This document shows positions 45,301 through 54,340 of a stretch of DNA of 64,000 bases, in pieces. Origin of the DNA: Gorsachius magnificus. Taxonomy: Eukaryota; Chordata; Aves; Pelecaniformes; Ardeidae. How positions within the stretch are numbered: the stretch's first letter is position 1; every line of letters starts with the position of its first letter. The DNA lies in NCBI GenBank assembly GCA_034008185.1, contig CM067084.1:9195385-9259384 (forward strand). The letters run 5' to 3'. The notes under the pieces are model-generated. The model did no database searches. It was not told the origin of the DNA and saw nothing but the letters and a program-made list of their open reading frames with translations. The position numbers and the translations under genes are program-made.

Positions 45301-46168
45301 TTTATTCTAGACATTCTTTTTTGAGCCGAAGTAGGGTGCTGAGGTGTGGGGGCTAAGATGTGAAAAGCGTCGATCCATTTTTGTTGTGTAATGAAATAAA
45401 TAGCAAAAAATAGCTTATTTGTCATCTGGTAAGACTGATGTACTCCTGTACCGTTGAAGAATTTGGCAAAGGAATTAATGTCCAACGGGCATTTCTTAAT
45501 GAACCGTGACAGACATTGTCCTTGCTGACACTTTATATGCCAAAGCAATGTAGCCTTCCTGGAAGAATGCTGAAGTGATTCCAGAGGATAGTGCTGCTGT
45601 GCTCTTCATAACTGGGTTACGGTGCACTACGTTACTGTCATCCTCTATAATCCTCCATTTTCTAGGAGCTGTGGCAAACATTTGGGCAGTGATGATTACA
45701 TAATGCTGTAAGAGTGTTTAAAGTCCTTAGTACGTCATGAGTTTGTATTTCTAGCTACACGGCCCGGAAAGCTTCAGAATATCATCAGTGAGTTGTGAAT
45801 AACTAAGATTACTAGGCCTAACTAAGGGCCTAATTATGGAACGCTCTGTCTTTTCTGATCCTTTAAGTATATGAAAATGCAAATACCTGGCCTTACAGAA
45901 TAACGTTTAACAGGTTGCCAATGTTTACTTTCAGCCTCCCATTAGTGAAGAATCTGGCAGAAAGAGAGCAGTTGCTGCCACAGGTGAGGATTCGGATCAT
46001 CGCAGACATCGCTCTAATTCTTCTAAAACAATTCTTACGGCTAAACCCATGGCTGCCTGTCAGTCCCAGGCACTGGGAAATGTTACTGGTGGGAATACTG
46101 TGCAAGTGTCCATGGGCCATAACAGTGCTGCCACAAAACCTATAGAAAGTGATGTACCGGAAAAATAG
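15090..46168 (+). CDS. LARP1B: LARP1B, La-related protein 1B (19 coding exons, two frame breaks)
   Basis: RNA-binding protein of the LARP1 family. By homology with LARP1 it should bind poly(A)/PABP and the capped 5' ends of TOP mRNAs in the cytoplasm. I rebuilt 19 exons of about 3,110 coding bases (about 1,036 residues), close to LARP1 length. Order: MSAAQVSAV start, PPPKENPWT motif (exon 1), [16 protein letters not shown] (exon 3), acidic [13 protein letters not shown] (exon 5), RGRGRG tract (exon 6), La motif [20 protein letters not shown] (exons 7-8), PAM2-like [16 protein letters not shown] (exon 9), [15 protein letters not shown] (exon 10), [13 protein letters not shown] (exon 11), [10 protein letters not shown] (exon 13), DM15 repeats (exons 15-18). 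It is called LARP1B rather than LARP1 from its neighbours ABHD18 and PGRMC2. All splice phases agree, but exon 1 needs a one-base correction and exon 7 contains two frame shifts around an in-frame TAA. These may be assembly errors or real decay. Promoter is a CpG island. Confidence 0.93.
15488..15531. repeat. T14 plus (GTTTT)6 microsatellite
   Basis: Fourteen T followed by six perfect GTTTT units, 120 bases into LARP1B intron 1. It could be the complement of a retrotransposon tail, but no element body is visible beside it. Confidence 0.9.
15670..15685. repeat. G16 homopolymer
   Basis: Sixteen consecutive G in the CpG island just after LARP1B exon 1. Likely length-variable and error-prone in sequencing. 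Confidence 0.95.
19051..19068. repeat. (GT)9 microsatellite
   Basis: Perfect dinucleotide repeat in LARP1B intron 1, followed by a T-rich stretch. Confidence 0.95.
20849..20928. repeat. Polypyrimidine tract
   Basis: About 80 bases of almost pure C/T, with an uninterrupted core at 20868-20916 including T11 and C9 runs. Such tracts can form triplex (H-DNA). It lies 2.3 kb before exon 2, so it is not that exon's splice tract. Confidence 0.85.
23272..23333 (+). CDS. LARP1B: LARP1B exon 2
   Basis: 62 bases. Acceptor ccttttcag, donor gtttgt. It enters after the first base of a codon (G from exon 1 plus AA gives Glu) and leaves in phase 0. Encodes [20 protein letters not shown], the basic KVxxAxxPKxRKGSK-like segment found in LARP1 between NPWT and GDFGD. 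Confidence 0.9.
24414..24473 (+). CDS. LARP1B: LARP1B exon 3 (NWPTPSEIA)
   Basis: 60 bases, 20 codons, phase 0 at both ends. Acceptor ctttgcag, donor gtaagt. Encodes [20 protein letters not shown], the highly conserved NWPTP motif of LARP1 proteins. Confidence 0.95.
26722..27423 (-). mobile_element. CR1 LINE fragment, 5'-truncated
   Basis: About 700 bases of the 3' end of a CR1 retrotransposon lie reversed in LARP1B intron 3. The plus strand shows the reverse complement of the typical CR1 3' end (tcatctagtccaacccccct, then ccttccactagatcagg...). On the minus strand, the end of the reverse-transcriptase ORF is readable in pieces: [31 protein letters not shown] and [13 protein letters not shown], preceded by [20 protein letters not shown] in another frame. 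It has frame shifts and is dead. The boundary near 27423 is approximate. Confidence 0.93.
27411..27450. repeat. 20-bp direct duplication at CR1 5' edge
   Basis: Copies gtattgatactgattggaaa (27411-27430) and gtatcgatactgattggaaa (27431-27450) differ at one base. They straddle the truncated 5' end of the CR1 fragment. Confidence 0.9.
28155..28323 (+). CDS. LARP1B: LARP1B exon 4
   Basis: 169 bases, entered in phase 0 and left after one base. Acceptor ctcttgcag, donor gtcagt. Encodes [20 protein letters not shown], then the acidic [19 protein letters not shown] segment typical of LARP1B. Confidence 0.95.
28666..28681. repeat. (GT)n microsatellite
   Basis: Short GT dinucleotide run in LARP1B intron 4. 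Confidence 0.8.
29738..29881 (+). CDS. LARP1B: LARP1B exon 5 (KWVPLHLD)
   Basis: 144 bases. Acceptor acttttcaag (AAG type), donor gtaagt. Encodes [30 protein letters not shown] and ends [14 protein letters not shown] is a LARP1-family hallmark. Confidence 0.95.
30651..30713 (+). mobile_element. CR1 3'-end fragment
   Basis: About 63 bases that match the conserved CR1 3' terminus: ggttggacttgatgatctta, aaggtcttttccaac, and the terminal gattctatgatt repeat. It lies in LARP1B intron 5 in plus orientation and is strongly 5'-truncated. Confidence 0.85.
32313..32456 (+). CDS. LARP1B: LARP1B exon 6 (RG-rich)
   Basis: 144 bases. Acceptor cttttaaag, donor gtatgc. Encodes [28 protein letters not shown] and then an RGRGRG tract of eight RG pairs ending NPR. 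The tract corresponds to the RG tract just before the La module in LARP1/LARP1B and is likely an RNA-contact or methylation region. Confidence 0.95.
32402..32447 (+). repeat. LARP1B: 18-bp coding minisatellite
   Basis: Two and a half perfect copies of GGCAGAGGAAGAGGACGA, each encoding RGRGRG in frame within LARP1B exon 6. The length is likely polymorphic. Confidence 0.9.
32699..32864 (+). CDS. LARP1B: LARP1B exon 7 (two frame shifts, in-frame TAA)
   Basis: 166 bases. Acceptor attttcaag, donor gtaagt. The first part reads [20 protein letters not shown] then FQP, like LARP1B. The printed frame then meets TAA at 32770-32772. The homologous protein continues in another frame from 32768 (LNASVMYYY) and returns to the original frame near 32792 ([20 protein letters not shown]). 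Compared with the expected spacing, about two bases are missing at 32767 and one at about 32791. Both ends keep the right phase for exons 6 and 8, and skipping the exon would shift the frame. This is either sequence error or a true lesion just before the La motif. Confidence 0.85.
32865..36583 (+). other. LARP1B: LARP1B intron 7
   Basis: 3.7 kb of unique AT-rich sequence with a short degenerate 22-base tandem repeat (35531-35574). No conserved coding segment or transposon is recognised. Confidence 0.7.
36584..36728 (+). CDS. LARP1B: LARP1B exon 8 (La motif)
   Basis: 145 bases. Acceptor tttctgcag, donor gtaaaa. Encodes [40 protein letters not shown] and ends NAALILE. This is the core of the La motif with the aromatic YYF and basic residues that bind RNA 3' ends. 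Confidence 0.97.
36930..37104 (+). CDS. LARP1B: LARP1B exon 9 (end of La module, PAM2-like motif)
   Basis: 175 bases. Acceptor gtcacacag, donor gtaaag. Encodes [31 protein letters not shown] and, at 37038-37091, [18 protein letters not shown]. The last corresponds to the PAM2-like PABP-binding segment described for LARP1. Confidence 0.96.
37907..38079 (+). CDS. LARP1B: LARP1B exon 10
   Basis: 173 bases. Acceptor gctactag, donor gtaaaa. Encodes [15 protein letters not shown] then [20 protein letters not shown], a strongly conserved Ser/Pro-rich linker of the LARP1 family. Confidence 0.96.
38568..38939 (+). CDS. LARP1B: LARP1B exon 11 (acidic DEE segment)
   Basis: 372 bases, phase 0 at both ends. 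Acceptor caacttag, donor gtaaat. [14 protein letters not shown] stretch precedes [19 protein letters not shown], then [20 protein letters not shown] and [18 protein letters not shown]. It is the largest coding exon and very similar to LARP1. Confidence 0.97.
40732..40855 (+). CDS. LARP1B: LARP1B exon 12
   Basis: 124 bases. Acceptor taattcag, donor gtaagt. Encodes [20 protein letters not shown] then [17 protein letters not shown], matching the family segment after the YYEQDLW block. Confidence 0.96.
41606..41817 (+). CDS. LARP1B: LARP1B exon 13 ([10 protein letters not shown])
   Basis: 212 bases. Acceptor gcctacag, donor gtaaat. Encodes [43 protein letters not shown] and [15 protein letters not shown]. 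This Thr-Pro-rich region is phospho-regulated in LARP1. Confidence 0.96.
42202..42308 (+). CDS. LARP1B: LARP1B exon 14
   Basis: 107 bases. Acceptor ctttctcag, donor gtaaat. Encodes [20 protein letters not shown] then [16 protein letters not shown], the near-invariant stretch preceding the DM15 region. Confidence 0.97.
42855..43015 (+). CDS. LARP1B: LARP1B exon 15 (start of DM15 region)
   Basis: 161 bases. Acceptor ttcttcag, donor gtaagc. Encodes [40 protein letters not shown] and HKYRRRCLM. The frame stays open for about 40 codons past the donor, but no poly(A) signal supports an alternative end there. Confidence 0.96.
43320..43464 (+). CDS. LARP1B: LARP1B exon 16 (DM15)
   Basis: 145 bases. 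Acceptor ttcttccag after a long pyrimidine tract, donor gtattt. Encodes [40 protein letters not shown] and DDAEEHYR. This is the first helical repeat of the DM15 cap-binding domain. Confidence 0.97.
43877..43890. repeat. C14 homopolymer
   Basis: Fourteen consecutive C in LARP1B intron 16; otherwise nothing notable in that intron. Confidence 0.9.
44675..44784 (+). CDS. LARP1B: LARP1B exon 17 (DM15)
   Basis: 110 bases. Acceptor tgttacag, donor gtaatt. Encodes [20 protein letters not shown] then [16 protein letters not shown]. It holds the Tyr/Phe-rich DM15 helices that in LARP1 contact the m7G cap. Confidence 0.97.
45005..45132 (+). CDS. LARP1B: LARP1B exon 18 (DM15 C)
   Basis: 128 bases. Acceptor ccgctattag, donor gtgagt. 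Encodes [20 protein letters not shown] then [20 protein letters not shown], the last DM15 repeat. Confidence 0.97.
45935..46168 (+). CDS. LARP1B: LARP1B last coding exon
   Basis: 234 bases including TAG at 46166-46168. Acceptor actttcag. Begins [20 protein letters not shown] and ends [10 protein letters not shown]. The tail is low-complexity Ser/Asn-rich and diverges from LARP1, as is usual for this region. Confidence 0.93.
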   Translation, partial: PPISEESGRKRAVAATGEDSDHRRHRSNSSKTILTAKPMAACQSQALGNVTGGNTVQVSMGHNSAATKPIESDVPEK

Positions 46169-46256
46169 ACTTCAGAAGAGCTTGCGCCCTTGAGAATCAA
46201 CTTCTACATCACTTTTTTAATTTGGAGATCTTCAAGGCAAGCCCATCTAATACGTG

Positions 46257-46262
46257 ATTAAA
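46257..46262 (+). terminator. LARP1B: Possible poly(A) signal ATTAAA, LARP1B
   Basis: Common variant hexamer 89 bases after the stop. Such a short 3' UTR would be unusual for this family, so a later site is likely also used. Confidence 0.3.
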
Positions 46263-47066
46263 AATGTATGGGAAGACAAAGGATTGGATTCTCTTTTTCA
46301 CAGGATTTAGTTCCAAAACACTTGCCCTAGGAGAGTTGCTCTTGGGTTTGGGATCATCGGAAGGATCCTAGGGAAGATTCTTTGGCTTCAGTATTGCTTT
46401 TCCTCAAGCTTTTGTTTACAAAGAACTGCATTCCTTGCATATGCAAAAAAATACTTTGGGGATGCCTTACATTTCAGCTCATATTTCTTAAAAAAAAAAA
46501 AAAAAAAGGTATGATACACCCATGTTATTTACTGTGCTTTCTTTACCCAGATTTTCCCATTATTTGTATTTTACCAAAGCAAAAAAGATTAAGTTATATG
46601 TAGAATTTTAAATGTAAAGGAAGGATTGATGTGATGGGTTTGCTTTTGAATCCAATTATCAAGAAGTGTGTTTCTGTGCAAAAGCACACTCAAGAATGTG
46701 CATCTATGTATGAACGGCATTTCTTGCTCCTATTTAAAGACATAGTTTCTATTTTTTTCAGGGTCTCCATAGTTAGTATTATTAAGTATGGAGTTTGAGT
46801 GGACATAACTGGGATAGTTGTGCAGGTACTTCCTTCAGTACTGGTTTTTAATAACTCAAGCAGCAGAAAAATACAGGGGAAAATGAATCCTTTGATTTCA
46901 TAGTGTCTTAACATGCGGTATCTACAGTTTGTGCAGGTTGTTAAAATAGGAAACTATTCAGATTATTCTTGGCTTGAGAGGCATCTTCATTTGAATTCCC
47001 ATACGATTATGAAGTACTCAAACAGGAGAGGCATGATTTAAAAAAAAAATTCTTCCTATTTCAAGT

Positions 47067-47072
47067 AATAAA
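47067..47072 (+). terminator. LARP1B: Possible poly(A) signal AATAAA, LARP1B
   Basis: Canonical hexamer about 0.9 kb after the stop, with T-rich sequence downstream (47110-47128). Inferred only. Confidence 0.4.
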
Positions 47073-47985
47073 AATGACTTTGGAGGGCAACAAAGTATTT
47101 CTTGTAAATTTTTTTTTTGCTTTTATTTTGCAGTATCTGAATGAAGTTCTACTTAAATGTGCTAGCTAAGCCTAAATAATTTCAAACAGGTCTAAATACA
47201 GTTTCACTGAATGTAAGTTATTCAAATGTAAATCCATTTCTGTAGCTGAAAGATGGGAATGCTTATATCCTGTCATTTCTTATTAACTTCATTCCTTTGT
47301 TTTTAAAGACTCAAAAAGAACTGAGTGGGTAACTTATCTCTTCCAAGGGTAGGCGAGAAGAATTTCAGCTTTGTTAATTAACTGCAGAAATGACTCCAGT
47401 TAACTTGTAAAGTTAAAAAGGTATGTCTAGCACCAATGCCTTAATCCATGCAGGTGTCCTAATGACTGCACAGCCACGTAGGGGGGTTAAAATAACAAGC
47501 CCATTAATTTCTCAGTCATTGTCTTGTGAATCCTCAACGAAACAAATGATGAGTATTTGCATTGCAGAGGAGGGCACGTTAGCAGCAGCCTTCCTGACAG
47601 TTAATACAATTTCAATACAAAATTGAGCCTTTTGGAAGTGGCCTGTTCTAAATGAATCTAAACGAACGCATACCAATATTTGAAGTAATATCCTACAAAT
47701 ATGCTGAAGTGACGCACCTCCATCCTGTGTTGGATCCATGCCTTTTGCTCTCCAAGAAAATGACGCAAATGTAAATTTGGATTGAAATTGTATATACAAG
47801 TAATAGATTTAAGGTATTTCCTTTCACTTTTTCATTGGAAAATGTGCAGATCAAGCTCTTAGTGTCTGTAACTTTGTGATATCTTGACAAATTTTATAAA
47901 AACAACAAACAACAACAAAACCCTAATAGCGTTGTATATCAACTTTTTTTTTTCCCCCCAAACTGTGAAGAAAAACAACTTGGAA

Positions 47986-48023
47986 GAGTCTAAGGCTGTA
48001 GATTGAGTCTAAGGCTGTAGATT
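47986..48023. repeat. 19-bp perfect tandem duplication
   Basis: gagtctaaggctgtagatt occurs twice head to tail (47986-48004, 48005-48023) with no mismatch, implying a recent duplication. It lies downstream of LARP1B. Confidence 0.95.
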
Positions 48024-51000
48024 TGCGTGTGAATTTCTGTTCCCTCTGGTGCACTGGGGTATCAGAGAAACCCAGCCTGTTAAAGGCTGAAGTGGATCTT
48101 GAATGTGAGCCAGCTTTCTTAAAGTTGAATATTGATTTATTTTTTTCATGTGACTGGGTATTTATCAAAGATAAGTATGACAAGTGAATGATCAATAGGG
48201 CTGAAAGCGAAGAGCGGGAATACTTTACACCTGCTGTCTGTCCTGTTGGCCTCTACAGGGCTGGCTGTGTAGACAGTGTCACTTTAGTCAGGTGTCCCTT
48301 ATTTAGGTGGACAAAACCCCACCCAAGTCCATCCACAGCTGTGGCTGCCTTCCAGGAATGGCCCAGTTCACTTCCCACAGGCTTGAATCTTCCTGCTCTC
48401 CCCTTGCAGACAGGTGGAAACCCCCAATACTTACATTACTGCTCTTTGCATGCTGAGCTGAGAACACCACCACAGAGTTGTAGAGTAAACCCCGCGGACT
48501 TTGCTGGCTCAGCAGCTCCTTTCTCTGTATGGCTTATGGGGGTTAATCACCTCCCAGTGACTGGCACACCGATGGCAGAGCTGTAATGTCACTGAACACA
48601 CACGTACATGGTCAGCCTCCGTTCTGGTGCTTTTTTAGGTCTGTTTAAGCCAACCTTCAATTTGTCTTTCTTAAGACTGGTTGTATTCTAGGACTAGTCT
48701 ATTGCCAAGTGGTTAGTAAGTCTTAGACCTTCCCTTGTCTAAAAATTTTCCCACTTATTAAAGAATTTTGTTTAGGCTTGTCTTAATTTCTTCTGTTGAG
48801 AAATGACTGTACAAATATTGCAAAATGCTACCCTGCCTCAACACAGTAAGGTTTTTCTTTTGTCACGCTGAAAATACTGGATTCTGAAGACTTTTCAGAG
48901 GGAAGGAAGGGAAGACTCAGGATGGCTCTTGCTCCTGATGGAGACCAGGTAATGCTTTCCTGTAATGAGCAGCAGTAGCCTGGCTGCGTGACTGCTGCTC
49001 CTGGCATTTAACAGGGACGTGGGTTTCTGTGGGAGATAAAGCATTAGACGGAAAGGAAGCCAGTTTGTATTCAGAGCAGCCTTGGCTTCAGGCATCGCCA
49101 CGCTACCGAGGTGACAAACTACAATCCCTCGGTTCCAGGTGGAGGAAGAGCCTACATTAGCTGACGTTCTTTTACTGACAAATCCCACAGCTAGGCTGGG
49201 CCATACCTGTAATTTTAAAAGCTTGCTTCTCTGCTGTCTTCAGCCTAGATGTTGCTTTATTTCGGGGGGTGGGGGAGGAATGCAGTTCCCTTTGCAGCTT
49301 ACGCTTATACAAGCTTGGCTATGAAAATACACCATCCCCAAAACCTAACCCCATGAGGGACTTAAAGCTTTTAGTCGTGTTGTACAGCCTAACCAACAAG
49401 AAACTTCAGCGTGCAACTTAATGGCAACATTCTAACACTTTAAAGTACAGCTAATCATCCCTTCGCCAGTCCCAAGGTAGTGCCTTGGATTGTACCTTCA
49501 AAGCTGATTAGGTGAGGTTTGTTTCTAGTAAAAAAAAAAAACCAAACACCCCACCTTCAACTATATAAAAGCAAAGGAGAGTGATTTCACTCCTGTGAAA
49601 CAAGGGCTGCAGTCAGCCAAGAGAAAGGGAGTTTTATACAAAGTCATTGAATGCTTGTGGTCGAGTCATAAATCCAGACTTCACAGCTCTGAAAGGTTTC
49701 CTTCTTAGATGCTGACAGAGCGCATGCTTGTGGGCATTGCCCAGTTACCTAGAAAATGTGATTGTCACCAAAAAAAAAAGTAAACTAACCAGCATGAGGA
49801 CAAGTCAATTTGTTCATGAACTTTGCAGGAAGGTTGCAGTGCTAGACTCTACCTCTATAAAACAATGACAGTTGCTGCCTTCTGGTACTGGACAAAAATA
49901 CCCAAACCCACTAGATTCCCCCAAGAGAAAGGGCGAGGAACACTTTGGTTTTGTTTTTTTTAAGTGTTCAGGTAAACAACCCACTATTTGTGTTTGAACC
50001 AACCTTGGCATGTGTGTTCTCTCAAAAGCAAGCTTAAAATCATTCTGTAAACATTCACCTTTAACCATAAATTAGGACTTGCCAGTCACATTCACACTTA
50101 ATTTGGTTTCCCTATGTAAGTAAGCCTTTAAGGCAGAGTTATTGCCAGTGTTAAGTTGGAAAAGGAGTAAATAGCCCCATCTACAGCTGCAATTGCACCC
50201 TTCCACACGTGCCCGAGGATGGCCATGGCAGGGTTTTCCCCCCCAACCTGCACTCAATCTGCAACCTCAAAATGGGAAAGGAGCAGGGCTGCAAAGAGGA
50301 CTCCAAGGCCACATGACTTCACCACAAACACACTCTGAGCTTAATAAATGAGCTTCAGAGCCCCTTCAGCACAGAGTTGCTGAATTAGGGAGTTACACTT
50401 CAGGAAAAACTACACAGCTTTGTCCTAAAAAAAAAAGCCAACCCCCAAGTAGAGCCAGGAAGACCATTATATTCAACGTGCTAGGGCTTGATCAGTGTTC
50501 TGTACTATTCTACACAACAATGCATCTATTTCCTGGAGGAAATTAAACCACACAGACTTTTACTGTGGCAAAAACAATTTTCAAAGGGACTCAAACAAGT
50601 AAGCTTTAACCATTCCTTGACCTTTCAATGAAGATAGTAAAATGAAACTGGTTTTGCAGGAAGAAAAAGAAAAAACTTTAGAAAATAACTTGGAGTGAAA
50701 CCAGATCAGAAGCGGAGTGTCCAACTGCTTTTACATGCTGTGTCCAACACTGAAGGATAGAAAATTTAAACCTCAGCCAAGGAAAAGTAGATCTGGCTCA
50801 GTAAATAAGATACAAAAAAGTAAAAGCACGTGGAAGAAAAATTCTGTAGTCCTTAGCAGAAATTCAAGATGTTCAGATCAAGTAACAAAATCAAGAAGGT
50901 TTAAAAATAGATTGCCTGCCATAATAAAGCATTTTTGGGAAGCGGTGTGTAAATGAGCTAGAGGTGTCAAAACAAATGACTAAAACCAGTTTAATGCGAA

Positions 51001-52864
51001 GGTCTAGCTTAGGAGAACAAATCCTATATTAAGCTGGAAATGTATTTTGTTTCTGAATACTCCCCTCAAGTCCCTTATGTTACTAAAAAAAAATCTAACA
51101 CATTGTCAGTATCAACCTGCCTGTCATTGTAGTTAACAGTGAATTCTGACTGATGCAAATGTTACAGGCATGAACACCTCCATAAAATTATTATATTAAT
51201 TGCACTGAAGGTATCTGAAGTTAATCTAAATTATTCTTTGTATGGGTCAACTTTTTGTAAAAGTGAAAGCTACAGTGTGCTTTAAAGCACTTTTTAAGGT
51301 TATTGCTTTAAATCACTGGTGACTTTGTATGTAGGATGCATGAGGTTAATTTAGCTCCACTAGACATCAAAATACAGGATTAAGTCTACACGACATGCTC
51401 CTGCCATAGGACAACAGTTTTCTATTCTTCACTATTAAGTTGCTTCACAGCAAAACTCATCCTTTACCCATCTTGCTCTTCAACCAATCCTAAAAGTAAA
51501 AACTGGAGCACTGTTCTTTTCAAACAATTCAAAAAAAAACCAAACCAAACAAACCACAACCCAAAAACTTCACGTAACTTCACTGTAATTAAGCTTCACT
51601 GCACTTCTTACAGCAAGGAAAAGGCTGCACTTGGGTCAGGCAGTCACGGCGTATGCAAAACTGCCTTCTCCAGTAGGAAGTTTCTACATAAAACAGATGA
51701 AAGCATCTGATAACGGGCAGCGCTACAGCGATGCCAGATGTAGCAATACGAACAGCTGTAACGGGTGACGAGCGGGGTAACTCACAGCAAGTGTCAAGGA
51801 CCTCCAGCCATGATGTCCTACAGTAGAAGCTGTAATGCACAGTGCATGTATTTTTATGTGGAAACCTGGGGAAAAAAAGAATATTTATCCGATTGTCCCG
51901 ATAGCTGGGTAAGCCACCTTTTCCTGCTCCGCAGCCATACGCATCTTGGTGCCGTGATGAGGTGCAACAGCTGGCCAAAAGCTAAAAGTGAAAGGCGTAC
52001 TGTAGATGAAGCGTGGTGTAAAACCTTTTACAGTGAGATTTAGTTTAAAAAAAAAAAAAAAATGCCCCAGAGAAACATCCAGATAAAGAACCGGTGCTTA
52101 AGTACTCCTGGCTCCTGTCCTGTGCGAGAAAGCTTTTCTTTATCCCTTGGTAGCCTCTGTGGTTCCATCTGAAACACGTATTTTTGTAGTTCGTTAGGCT
52201 AGCCAGCATGTCAGCAGGGTTATACATGATTAGCAGGCACTTACCGTAGCACTAACGTGCAAACCAAAGCCTGGACGCTGCACCAAGGCTCAGCTTGCAA
52301 GGATGTGACCTAAGCAGAAACCCACGCTTTGCTGATCGACGGTCAGCAGCTGAACAGCCGCAGCCTAACTGGATTGTTCAGCCTGTACAAGATCCCTGAC
52401 TTCTGCAGAGAAGTGGCTTAGTTCTGCGACAAAACTATTCTATTGCAGGCTTGGATGTGCAAGGAAGAGAATTCAGGCCACCTTCTAGGACACGTGAGTT
52501 ACACATGATTCAGCGGAGGGTTTTTGCTTGGTTGCTCCCTTTACATCAATATAAATCCCTTTCAGTCAGAGAGTAACAAAAAGGAAGCAGTCCCTGGAAT
52601 TTCACAGTTGACCATCTGACAGAATGTACATACAGAAATCCGTTACTGTGTACTTATCACAGGTGGAACCTGCAAACAGAGGTACACATTTAAGCCATAA
52701 AGCTGCAAGTCATGAACTTAACAGTGTCACCCCTATGAATTTAGCAGAACAGACAGTTCTACACTATTTCTACACTATACTCATGTATAGATCTCATCCT
52801 GTTAGCGCCCTGAGACATACCCCTTTTTACTGTACGTTACACAATTTCCTAATAATGCTTCTCC

Positions 52865-52870
52865 TTTATT
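52865..52870 (-). terminator. PGRMC2: Possible poly(A) signal, PGRMC2 (distal)
   Basis: AATAAA on the minus strand about 1.4 kb after the PGRMC2 stop. Confidence 0.3.
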
Positions 52871-53134
52871 TACATCACGTATTTTTTCCCCCCCATAAAT
52901 GCACTGGCAAAGGTTTGTTCTCTTAAATACAGCTTACCTGAGTAAGACTTCAAGTTTCTTCAAAAGCTGGGAGTTGAAAGGAAAAATAGCACCACGAGGG
53001 CAAGGAACAGTATTAATAGCGGTGGACGTTTCATATCCAAGACTTCTTCCCCTTACTTTGCATTCCATCGTTAGTCCAGCGCTGCTTAACAGCTTCTACA
53101 TAAAGTCTGACAGCACATGTGGTATTGTACATGC

Positions 53135-53140
53135 TTTATT
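53135..53140 (-). terminator. PGRMC2: Possible poly(A) signal, PGRMC2
   Basis: AATAAA on the minus strand (reads AATAAAGCATG) about 1.1 kb after the PGRMC2 stop. It is a plausible end, not proven; the mammalian 3' UTR is longer. Confidence 0.4.
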
Positions 53141-54242
53141 AAAATGGTACTCGTATTTACAATATCTGCAGAAACAATCCCTCCCAAGTCTTGCATTCAG
53201 ACAGACACGCACACATACACACGCGCGCACGCCCCTTCTCTCTACAGGGGTGTGAAGGCTACGCTCCCAAAAGTTAGGCAGCTTCTGGAAGAGGAGGAAG
53301 GGTGACTTTTTTTTCTTCTGTGTTTGTAATTACTTAAAAAGAAGCATGGGAGTATGCATTTGGCCATCACAATGCTAATTTAAGTATATGTAGTATTAAC
53401 ATATGGCAGTAACACTGAGTATTCCTCTTTTACATTCTATACACAGAATGACATCAAGGTTTTCCAGTCAACAGAACATTCTAACTTCAGTCTCAATGCT
53501 GCTCATAGTGACTATGAAACCACAATTTTGGGGCTGTCCCTTAAAACAATTCAAGTCTATGTAAGCGAAATAAGGCACAATTAATATTTGATTTGATTTA
53601 GAGGATGGGAAAAGGGGGGAGCGGCAGGCTTCAGATAATAGTTGCTGCAGAGGAAACCGGTTTACCCAATCCTTTTGAGAAAAGGATGAATTTTACCCCC
53701 ATCCTAATCTACGTGGACTTCTCTTAGAGAACTGAAGTATTCTGCCAGGGCTACTAACGCCCACATACAAAACAAAAGGGGAAATTCACATTTTAACACC
53801 AGTTTCAGTAGACTAACCTTCTGATACTGATGTACGCGAGTACGTCGTTCTTTAATGCTGAAGGAGAAGACACACATGAAACAAGATTCAAACCTTCCAC
53901 TGAGCTTGAAGACTCACGTGTTTTAGAGAGCTTGTAATATATACTAGTTGAAGGCTTCAGCTTACTGATAAAAAGGAATAGCATTTTTGCCTTTAAATCC
54001 CTGGCCCCTCTTCACTAACGAAGCCTAACCAGACATTACAAATAAACTGCAACAAAAAGTTTGGCAGCACAAATAATGTCTAGTATTCAAATCTTCATTT
54101 GTGAGTATATTATTTTCCTTGTACAAAACCTGTTGAATGTTTTTCGCAGCAGATGAACTGTACCCAAAGATGCAGGACATTCTGTGATGGGGAATAAGAG
54201 GTTGCAGTTCCGAAGGCCCCTGACTTTGGTTGTTTACAAAGT

Positions 54243-54340
54243 TCATTCCTGTTTAGTGTGATCCTTGGTATCTTCCTCATCTGTGTATTCTGATGGTTCT
54301 TCCCCTGGTTTTAGGAGTCTACCTACGTAGTCGTATTTTT
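54243..54340 (-). CDS. PGRMC2: PGRMC2 last coding exon
   Basis: 98 bases including TGA (complement of 54243-54245). Acceptor tctttttcag. It completes a Glu codon, then [20 protein letters not shown] and [11 protein letters not shown]. This is the C-terminal acidic tail with the SH2-like YTDEE site. Confidence 0.96.

Larger units (their letters stand above)
46169..54242. other. Gap between LARP1B and PGRMC2 stop codons (3' UTRs plus intergenic)
   Basis: About 8.1 kb separates the stops of two convergent genes. It must contain both 3' UTRs. LARP1B-side poly(A) candidates are ATTAAA at 46257 and AATAAA at 47067. PGRMC2-side candidates (minus strand) lie at 53135-53140 and 52865-52870. Reading frames present (for example 48188-48586 on +) have no family resemblance. 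It has a 19-base tandem repeat at 47986 and alternating purine/pyrimidine CA/CG sequence near 53202-53230. No gene recognised. Confidence 0.6.

Noticed and set aside
45496..45681. Minus-strand open frame ([15 protein letters not shown]...) in LARP1B intron 18, considered as a processed pseudogene
   Set aside because: I could not match it to a known protein, and there is no poly(A) tail in the right direction.
48188..48586. 132-codon plus-strand open frame after LARP1B
   Set aside because: No family resemblance, no splice or promoter context, and composition like random sequence. A chance frame between two 3' ends.
53202..53230. Alternating CA/CG tract as possible Z-DNA or promoter
   Set aside because: Short and imperfect, within the likely PGRMC2 3' UTR or just beyond it, with no promoter context.
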